A stretch of 20,231 bases of DNA from JAVVEZ01 sp032250895. Its GTDB lineage: Bacteria > Pseudomonadota > Gammaproteobacteria > Pseudomonadales > Pseudohongiellaceae. Position numbers and translations under genes: made by a program. The stretch is from NCBI GenBank assembly GCA_032250895.1, contig JAVVEZ010000066.1:1-20231 (forward strand). Reading direction: 5' to 3'. Below the pieces are notes generated by a model. The model did no database searches. It was not told the origin of the DNA and saw only the letters and a list, made by a program, of their open reading frames with translations. Shown piece by piece: positions 14,735 to 20,231 of this stretch. Each line of letters begins with the position of its first letter. Position 1 is the first letter of the stretch.

Positions 14735-16443
14735 AGTGTGTTTCTCATGCCCAGGCGCCGGTGATAGAGGCAGGCCGGAATCGCGATGGCCAGGCTGAAG
14801 GCGATGAAGGGCAGGGCCATTTGCAGCAGGGCGTAGATGCCGATGATCCGCCGGTCTCCTCCGGAAGCCAGCGCCACGGCCTCGGTGGTCAGGGTGGTGA
14901 TGCGCCCGCCACCGGTGAGCAGGGTGGGCAGATATTGTCCCACGGACGTGGCAAAGCCCACTGCCGCCGCGACCAGCAGGGGGGTGAGCAGCATCGGCAG
15001 GCGTACCCGCCACAGGATGCGATTGGCGCTTGCACCCAGCGAAGCCGCCACGGTGCCGGTGCGGGGGTCCCAGGCGCGATAAGGGTCTGCCAGTGCCAAA
15101 AAGACATAGGGCAGCACAAAAATCAGATGAGCAAGAATCACGGCGCCAAGCGTACCATTGACGCCGATGCCGACAAACAGAACCTGCAGGCCGGGCAGAA
15201 AGCCCACCTGGGGGACCAACAGTGGAAGATACAACAACCACAGACTGCGGGTGGTGGGTCTGGAACCGTGTCGATATTCCGTTTCCAGACAGGCAACCGT
15301 CAATACCAGGGCCAGCAGCACAACCGTGACCGCGATGATCAGCGTGTCGACCAGGGGTCGGCCCAGTGCCGGGCCATAACGGCTCCAGCTTTGCAGGGTA
15401 ACATGTTGCGGCAAGGCATCCGGGAATACCCACAGACCGGCCACCGACCACAAGGCCAGTCCCAGCAGCCCCAGCACCAGGGAAGCAACGATCAGCGTGA
15501 TGGCGCCAAGCCCCAGGCCGGACCACAGTGCCTGCCGTTGCCCGCGTCCCCCTGTTTCGAGCCAGTGGCGACCCAGCCGGGCCAGGCCGAATTCACCCAG
15601 TTTCCAGATACCCAGCGCGGCCAGCACCAGCAAAAATTGCAGAACGGCTGCTGCCGCCGCGCGCAGCCGCAGGCTCAGGTCGGGGTCATTCATCCAGGTG
15701 ATGACCTTGACCGCCAGGGGGGCGGGGGTCGAGGGCCCGAGGATCATGGCCACGTCAACCACCGACATGGAATAGGCCAGCACCGCATAGACCGGCAGGC
15801 GGATCTGGGGATAGATTTGCGGCAGGACTCCCTTGATCCAGGCCATGATCCGGCCATAACCGAGGGTCTGTGCCACCAGACGGCTGCGCGTGGCGTCCAC
15901 CTGTCCCAGGGCTGCCAGCAGCATCAGCAACAGGAAGGGGACCTCCTTCACGACCAGCCCGGCAATCATGGCCAGCCCCCAGGGATCCTGCACGATCAGC
16001 ACATCCGGGGGGATGTCCCAGCCCGTCGCCCAGGGCGAAAACCAGCGCACGATCCAGCCCGAGGGCGCGATCAGAAAAGCCAGACCAAAGGCGGCGGCGG
16101 CATGCGGGACGGACAACAGTGGCGGCAACAGACGCTCGATGCGGCTGAACAGACCGGTCCCCTGCCAGGCGGCGCAGATCAGTACGGCCAGCAGCAGGGA
16201 GATCAGCGTGGCGCTCAGTCCGGTGGTGACGCTCAACTGAATGGAACGAGCAATACCCGCTTCGGCAAACAAGTCCCGCCAGGGTGTCAGGTCAAATTCA
16301 CGGTGGCCCAGCGCCGGCAGCCAGCCGAAGGCCGGCGCCAGCGTGCCCAGCAGCCCCATCAGTATCGGCCCCAGCAGAACCAGCAGGGTCAGCCAGGGAG
16401 CCCATGACAACAGGTCTTTGCGGTGGTGCGGTCTCGGTGTCAT
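14731..16443 (-). CDS. ynjC: ABC transporter permease YnjC (fused two-domain)
   Basis: This inner-membrane protein of 570 residues (E. coli YnjC about 511) has roughly twelve hydrophobic segments. It consists of two fused binding-protein-dependent permease domains. The first half has an EAA-like cytoplasmic loop around LVAQTLGYGRIMAWIKGVLP, the second around SLGASANRILWRVRLP; these loops dock the ATPase. ATG at 16443 lies 4 bp after the ynjB stop, and its stop overlaps ynjD. The order binding protein, permease, ATPase on one transcript is the standard ynjBCD arrangement. Confidence 0.93.
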   Translation of the reverse strand: MTPRPHHRKDLLSWAPWLTLLVLLGPILMGLLGTLAPAFGWLPALGHREFDLTPWRDLFAEAGIARSIQLSVTTGLSATLISLLLAVLICAAWQGTGLFSRIERLLPPLLSVPHAAAAFGLAFLIAPSGWIVRWFSPWATGWDIPPDVLIVQDPWGLAMIAGLVVKEVPFLLLMLLAALGQVDATRSRLVAQTLGYGRIMAWIKGVLPQIYPQIRLPVYAVLAYSMSVVDVAMILGPSTPAPLAVKVITWMNDPDLSLRLRAAAAAVLQFLLVLAALGIWKLGEFGLARLGRHWLETGGRGQRQALWSGLGLGAITLIVASLVLGLLGLALWSVAGLWVFPDALPQHVTLQSWSRYGPALGRPLVDTLIIAVTVVLLALVLTVACLETEYRHGSRPTTRSLWLLYLPLLVPQVGFLPGLQVLFVGIGVNGTLGAVILAHLIFVLPYVFLALADPYRAWDPRTGTVAASLGASANRILWRVRLPMLLTPLLVAAAVGFATSVGQYLPTLLTGGGRITTLTTEAVALASGGDRRIIGIYALLQMALPFIAFSLAIAIPACLYHRRLGMRNTL

Positions 16444-16447
16444 CGCT

Positions 16448-17668
16448 TCAGCGGGAAACCCCGTAACTTTGCTGCCAATGCTGTTCCAGTCGTTCCGTCC
16501 ATTGTGGATGGGGTTCCGGCAGAGGCACGCCCAATTGTTCGGCGCTCAGGCTGGCGGCGGCGGAAGGCAGTTGGTCGAACCAGCGCCGTTCGGCGGCTGG
16601 CAGTCTGTCAATCGCCAGCACACTGGGGCTGCCCCATATCCGGGGGTTTTGCTGACGGGCCTGGGCTTCGGCAGAGAGCAGGAAGTTGGCCACAACCATG
16701 GATCCCGCGATGGCATTGGCATTGTAGGGAATGGCGACAAAGCTGCTGTTGCCGATGGTGCCGCCGGACAGAACGTAGGTCCGCACACTGTCCGGCAGTT
16801 CAAAGGTGGCGATCGACGTGGACACTTCGCCGGGGTTGAAGGACAGGGCCAGATCGATTTCGCCATCGGCCATCAGTTGACGCAGGCGGGCACCATTGTT
16901 GGGGTAGGCCTGGCCCGAACGCCACAGCAGGGGGGTCAGCTGTTCCAGAAAATCCCACAGGGGGCGGCTTAGGGTGTCGAACGCATCCTGACTGACCGGC
17001 TTCAGCAGCACCGAGGGATCCTCGAGCAGGCCATAAAGCGCCTGTTTCAGGAAGGTGGTGCCCAAAAAATCCGGGGGTTGCGGATAGGCAAAACGCCCGG
17101 GATGGGCGCGGGCCCAGGCCAGCAGGGCGGGCATGGAAAGGGGAGGTTCCGGCAATCTGCGGCTGTCGTGGTAAAACACCAACTGCGCCATGATCCAGGG
17201 CGCTTCATAGCCCTCGGTGGCCAGCGTAAAATCTTCCAGAACCGTCGGTTTGCCGCCGACGTCGACATAGCGCCAGTTGGGAAGCTGCTGCGCCCAGGGG
17301 CCGAACAGCAGCTTGTTCTGTTTCAGCGTGGCAAAGTTTTCACCGTTGATCCAAATCAGGTCGACGGCACCGCCGGTATCACGGCCGGCGCCTTTTTCTC
17401 CCAGCACCTGACTGACTGCCTCGGCGGTATCGGATACCTTGACCTGACGCAGATCGACACCATAACGGGCGCGGGTTTCACGGCCGACCCAGGCAATGAA
17501 ATCATTGACCCGGGCATCGCCGCCCCAGGCATGCCAGTAAACTCTCTGGCCGCGGGCTTCTGTCAGCACGGCATCCCAGTCCGCAGGGTCGGGGCTTGCC
17601 GAAGCCGGGGTATTGAATGCCAGCACCGCAAGAAACGCCACCAGGGCAAGGGCTGGGGATTGCAGCAT
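16448..17668 (-). CDS. ynjB: ABC transporter periplasmic binding protein YnjB
   Basis: This exported solute-binding protein of 406 residues has a signal peptide ending near PASASPD (about residue 25). The YnjB family hallmarks follow: VYWHAWGGDARVNDFIAWV (43-61), YGVDLRQVKVSDTAEAV, and AVDLIWINGENFATLK, then LLFGPWAQQLPN. Ligand capture for YnjCD is expected; the ligand is unknown. ATG at 17668 is supported by GGAG 5-6 nt upstream. An ECF sigma gene ends 78 bp upstream on the same strand, and the gap holds a GTTACA-N14-GTTACA motif. The sulfurtransferase ynjE, often next to ynjD in enterobacteria, is absent here. Confidence 0.93.
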   Translation of the reverse strand: MLQSPALALVAFLAVLAFNTPASASPDPADWDAVLTEARGQRVYWHAWGGDARVNDFIAWVGRETRARYGVDLRQVKVSDTAEAVSQVLGEKGAGRDTGGAVDLIWINGENFATLKQNKLLFGPWAQQLPNWRYVDVGGKPTVLEDFTLATEGYEAPWIMAQLVFYHDSRRLPEPPLSMPALLAWARAHPGRFAYPQPPDFLGTTFLKQALYGLLEDPSVLLKPVSQDAFDTLSRPLWDFLEQLTPLLWRSGQAYPNNGARLRQLMADGEIDLALSFNPGEVSTSIATFELPDSVRTYVLSGGTIGNSSFVAIPYNANAIAGSMVVANFLLSAEAQARQQNPRIWGSPSVLAIDRLPAAERRWFDQLPSAAASLSAEQLGVPLPEPHPQWTERLEQHWQQSYGVSR

Positions 17669-17697
17669 AAAAACTCCGCTATCGTAAAAGCCACATA

Positions 17698-17723
17698 GTT
17701 ACATGGAATGCTTCGATGTTACA
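17698..17723 (-). promoter_or_regulatory. paired TGTAAC motif upstream of ynjB
   Basis: Plus-strand GTTACA occurs at 17698-17703 and 17718-17723, a 20-bp offset identical to that of the pair at 3151-3176. Read toward ynjB, the site begins CTGTAACAT and ends TGTAACT, and both of these longer words recur at 3150-3177. The lone GGAAC a little further upstream resembles some ECF -35 elements, but no -10 could be matched. Confidence 0.4.
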
Positions 17724-17746
17724 GCCGGCTCTTGGGTTCCTTAGCG

Positions 17747-18361
17747 TCAACCGGGTTGCAAGATTCGGTCCAGATGGCGGCGCAACTCAGAGCGGGCCCG
17801 GTGCAGCAGCACCCGGCGATTGCCTTCCGTGATCGCCAGCAGCTGGCAGATGTCTTGCACATCGAGCTCTTCCACGCAGGTGAGCGCTATCACCGCACGC
17901 TGCAGGGTGGGCAAGTTTGCGATGGCCCGCTGCAGATGTCGCCACAACTGCTGGCCGGCAAAAATGCGTTCCGGGTCCAGTTCATCCCACAATGGCACGG
18001 TGTCCTTCCAGAAGCCAAAGCGGGTAAAACTGCCTGGCTCAGGCGAGTCTTCAGTCTCTGCTTCTGTCAGGTCAGTGAAGGTAGTCATGCGCTTGTCGCG
18101 CTGGCCCCGGCGCTGCGCCTTGTTGCTCAGGATGCGGTACAGCCACGGAATCAGAGACTCGCGATTTTCCAGGTCCGGCAGCCCTTCTATCACGGCCAGC
18201 CAGGTTTCCTGCACCACCTCTTCCGCCGTGGCCCGGTTGGCCACGAAGGCCATGGCCGTGTTGATCATGCGCGCATGGTGGCACTGCACCAGGGCGCGAA
18301 AGGCGTTCTCATCCAGCAGCGGCGAGGAGGCTGGGTGCTGCAAGGGTTCGTCATCGTTCAA
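17747..18361 (-). CDS. ECF-family RNA polymerase sigma factor
   Basis: This sigma-70-family factor of 204 residues has only regions 2 and 4. Region 2 (about 20-90) includes ATAEEVVQETWLAVIEGLP and PWLYRILSNKAQRR, for core binding and -10 recognition. Region 4 (about 145-200) includes LPTLQRAVIALTCVEELDVQDICQLLAIT and EGNRRVLLHRARSELRRHL, for -35 recognition. The EGNxRVLLHRARxxLR ending is typical of ECF groups paired with zf-HC2 anti-sigma proteins, yet no such gene is adjacent. The start is TTG at 18361, since an in-frame TAG lies three codons upstream and no ATG is available before region 2. The ribosome site is poor. It is followed by ynjB on the same strand. Confidence 0.93.
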   Translation of the reverse strand: MNDDEPLQHPASSPLLDENAFRALVQCHHARMINTAMAFVANRATAEEVVQETWLAVIEGLPDLENRESLIPWLYRILSNKAQRRGQRDKRMTTFTDLTEAETEDSPEPGSFTRFGFWKDTVPLWDELDPERIFAGQQLWRHLQRAIANLPTLQRAVIALTCVEELDVQDICQLLAITEGNRRVLLHRARSELRRHLDRILQPG

Positions 18362-18450
18362 GGGAGGCTAACCTGCATTGGTATCATGCTGTGACTATTT
18401 CAAGGGCTGTTTTTTGCGCCCTGGCCGGGAGCGGGTTTTGGTCCTTGGCG

Positions 18451-18518
18451 GGCAGGGGATTATCGCAGTACGGATCAAGGTAGAGAAGCATGACATAAAA
18501 GCAAGGATTATCCCTGCC
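18451..18518. repeat. short direct and inverted repeat upstream of the sigma gene
   Basis: GGATTATC occurs at 18457-18464 and 18505-18512. GGCAGGG (18451-18457) and CCCTGCC (18512-18518) form inverted arms around them. The arrangement lies 90-160 bp upstream of the sigma factor start, in the gap between the NYN gene and the sigma gene. It might be a regulatory site or a weak long-loop hairpin. Confidence 0.3.
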
Positions 18519-18547
18519 TGCAAAAAATATAGCGATGAGGTAGTGTC

Positions 18548-19213
18548 TCAGTTTGAAACTTGGGGAGTATATCCTGCCGGTTTTGGGCACGTTGATTTAA
18601 TTCCATCCACATGCTCATTCAGGGAGTCCCCCACATGCGCCCACATTGGATCGAGCACTACATCTATGCCTTCTCGCCTGGCAAGCTTGGAAGCAGGAAC
18701 AAAATCTCCATCTCCGGAAATAAGAACAATTTGTTTCACTTGCTGTTTTAAGGCAAGTGCGGCTATGTCCAGGCCAATTTTCATATCAACCCCTTTTTGG
18801 TTGATCTCAAATTCTACATCGTGATGGCCTAAATCTGAGGGCTTTATCTTTCCGTTTAGAAGCTCTTTTGTTGCTTTGGGTTTTATGACCCACCTATATC
18901 CCGTTAAATATCCAAGCCGCAATGCAACTTTTCTTAATTTTTTAAGATTGTTATGAAAATCCATTCGAAATATAGCTCCAGGGAGCTTCGTAAAATCCAC
19001 AGCTTCACCCGTCACCGGGTGCTGAGATTTTTTATCTAGAGGGGGGCAATCATAAATAAGGACCCTATACAGGTCAGTGTCAGCAACGTGAGCCAGACAC
19101 ATTGTGTAAAGCTGTTTTGCAACAAGATCAGGATTTTTATGATCAAGGTGAGGATATACGGTTTTGAAGCGTTTCAAAAAAAATGCAGCATCAACAAGAA
19201 CAGCGGTGGCCAT
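18548..19213 (-). CDS. NYN-domain (LabA/DUF88, PIN-like) protein
   Basis: This 221-residue soluble protein has the NYN fold of PIN-like ribonucleases. The first strand MATAVLVDAAFFLKRF carries Asp8, EINQKGVDMKIGLDIAAL carries Asp143 and Asp149, and LISGDGDFVP (164-173) carries Asp168 and Asp170; these acidic residues form the expected metal site. ATG at 19213 is preferred over upstream GTG-type starts because AGAGGA lies 8 nt before it and the family begins at this point. Family members are thought to cleave or process RNA, but the target is unknown, and some sit in defence or mobile islands. The gene is clearly AT-richer than its neighbours and lies between the sigma gene and a divergent kinase gene, so it may be a horizontal insertion. 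Confidence 0.88.
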   Translation of the reverse strand: MATAVLVDAAFFLKRFKTVYPHLDHKNPDLVAKQLYTMCLAHVADTDLYRVLIYDCPPLDKKSQHPVTGEAVDFTKLPGAIFRMDFHNNLKKLRKVALRLGYLTGYRWVIKPKATKELLNGKIKPSDLGHHDVEFEINQKGVDMKIGLDIAALALKQQVKQIVLISGDGDFVPASKLARREGIDVVLDPMWAHVGDSLNEHVDGIKSTCPKPAGYTPQVSN

Positions 19214-19533
19214 GACCAAGTCCTCTAAAGAGTCTAAAAAAATAGCCCTTGGGATCGGCTCTCTCACCAAACTATTGGAAAGAACTTACTGCCAAAGGCT
19301 CTAAACAGTTACAAGAATAGTGCTTTTATATAGAAAATCAACCCTGTTCCATCCTATTCCATAAAATCCTTATCAAAAAACGCGGACCCTGAAAGAAAGA
19401 AAATTCAAACTGGGACACTGCAGCGATGCGTGTTTTGTTCAGCGCTTGCTTCAATTGGGGTAAGATACGCGCCCGAATACTCCGGGGGAAGCTATGGCAA
19501 GCCCCGGTTTGCTGTCTCCAGCGGGAAGAAGTT
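19214..19533. other. divergent intergenic region (NYN gene / kinase gene)
   Basis: About 320 bp that must hold both promoters. It is AT-rich on the NYN side, including a T7 run near 19240, and has a single GTTACA at 19308-19313. No -35/-10 pair good enough to report was found on either strand. A frame upstream of the kinase ATG (from 19426) is open but lacks a ribosome site and family similarity. Confidence 0.4.
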
Positions 19534-20049
19534 ATGAGCAGAAAGAAAACAAATCTGGTGCTGATCGGCATGCCGGGCTCCGGCAAGAGCACGGTCGGCG
19601 TGATTCTGGCGAAGCGCAGTTCACGCAGTTTTGTGGATACGGATGTGCTGATTCAGAGCCATGAACAGCGTTCCCTGCAGGACATCGTGGACAGGGACGG
19701 TTATCTTGCACTGCGCCGAATCGAAGAAGCTGTGCTGCTGAGCCTGGACTTGCAGGATTGCGTGATCTCGACCGGCGGCAGCGCCGTCTACAGCGATGCC
19801 GCGATGCATCATCTGGCCCAGGATAGCAGGCTCATCTTCCTCGATGTCAGTCTGGCCGGGCTGCTATCCCGTGTGACTGACATGGAAACGCGCGGTATTG
19901 CCAAGCGCCCCGAGCAGAGCTTTGCCGAGCTCTTTGCCGAGCGCTGTGAACTCTATGCCCGTTATGCAGACCTGACCATAGCCTGCGACGGGCTCAGCCA
20001 GGAACAGGTGTGCGAGCGCATCATGGACGTTTTTCCGTACACCGTTTGA
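19534..20049 (+). CDS. shikimate kinase-like P-loop kinase
   Basis: This 171-residue protein has the size and layout of shikimate kinase, which phosphorylates shikimate in chorismate synthesis in the cytosol. It shows Walker A GMPGSGKS (12-19), the DTD motif (35-37) that contacts Mg and substrate, and Arg61 in GYLALRRIEE, matching the usual GExxFRxxE. The motif STGGSAVY (79-86) stands where AroK has ATGGG. The lid region reads RGIAKRP (120-126) instead of the usual RPLL, so the substrate may be different. ATG at 19534 is preceded by GGAAGAAG at good spacing; an earlier ATG at 19426 would add an unconserved 36-residue tail. No aroB is next to it, unlike many aroK genes, so a second, specialised kinase is possible. 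Confidence 0.75.
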   Translation: MSRKKTNLVLIGMPGSGKSTVGVILAKRSSRSFVDTDVLIQSHEQRSLQDIVDRDGYLALRRIEEAVLLSLDLQDCVISTGGSAVYSDAAMHHLAQDSRLIFLDVSLAGLLSRVTDMETRGIAKRPEQSFAELFAERCELYARYADLTIACDGLSQEQVCERIMDVFPYTV

Positions 20050-20231
20050 TGGCTGTCAGGCCCCGCTGGTCGGTCGCATCGGTCAATCTTCCAAAACATT
20101 CATGATGCCGGTTCCTGAGTCTTTCCTTTCCCTTGCATTGAGGAAACTGCCCTCCTAGGAGCCTGCGCCGTAGAAGCCAATCGGCCTGCGACTTCCCCAC
20201 ACTGGTCCATTTTCCCGATCCTCCTCGTTAC
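20050..20231. other. right-end flank without a recognisable gene
   Basis: The last 182 bp hold no convincing gene on either strand. A minus-strand frame beginning MDQCGEVAGR runs about 36 codons and matches nothing I recognise. No clear terminator follows the kinase stop. Confidence 0.4.

Noticed and set aside
14761..16407. 548-codon plus-strand open frame opposite ynjC
   Set aside because: Its translation is Gln/Gly-rich with no domain; it is an antisense shadow of the GC-rich ynjC gene.
17705..17740. GGAAC upstream of ynjB as an ECF -35 element
   Set aside because: No matching -10 such as CGTT or TCTGA occurs at 16-17 bp; left as a remark only.
20128..20231. Right end as the terminus of an insertion sequence
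   Set aside because: The sequence has a vague repeat-like look, but no inverted repeat, transposase frame or target duplication could be shown.

Overview
The window looks like a chromosomal stretch from a GC-rich gammaproteobacterium. The evidence is protein similarity: a YnjBCD-type ABC transporter, a bifunctional glutathionylspermidine synthetase/amidase, a YqjG-type glutathionyl-hydroquinone reductase, a DUF3014 protein and a short PutA. The genus cannot be named from sequence alone. Two genes are visibly AT-richer than the rest (the single-haem protein at 9820-11151 and the NYN-domain protein at 18548-19213) and may be acquired.

Layout. (1) 1-2150: an SSS-family sodium:solute symporter (PutP-like) on the minus strand, bracketed by a perfect 20-bp inverted repeat. 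Six and a half copies of a 14-bp tandem repeat lie just upstream of it. A broken N-terminal piece of a PIN-domain gene lies next to its 3' end. (2) 2154-5369: a thiol-related group made of glutathionyl-hydroquinone reductase, a small zinc-associated anti-sigma-like protein and glutathionylspermidine synthetase/amidase. (3) 5496-9768: a MITE-like palindromic element, a DUF3014 protein and a short PutA that converts proline to glutamate. (4) 9820-11151: an orphan exported protein with one CXXCH haem site.

(5) 11549-14038, the most interesting part: a minus-strand operon of an exported heavy-metal-associated (HMA) protein, an outer-membrane beta-barrel and a membrane-anchored NHL beta-propeller. 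It is preceded by a textbook MerR-type promoter: a 20-bp dyad inside a 19-bp spacer between -35 and -10. The cognate MerR gene sits at the end of the operon as a wreck. Its helix-turn-helix part and its Cys-containing tail are joined by an internal deletion, and its start codon appears lost through one G-to-A change in an ATGA stop/start overlap.

(6) 14063-18361: ynjD, ynjC and ynjB, with an ECF sigma factor gene just upstream on the same strand. The sigma resembles ECF factors that pair with small HxxxCxxC proteins, and such a protein is encoded about 14 kb away at 3249-3515. The leader of ynjB and the upstream region of that small gene share a GTTACA-N14-GTTACA motif. (7) 18548-20049: an NYN-domain nuclease-like gene divergent from a shikimate-kinase-like gene. 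No tRNA, rRNA, CRISPR array or intact transposase was seen.
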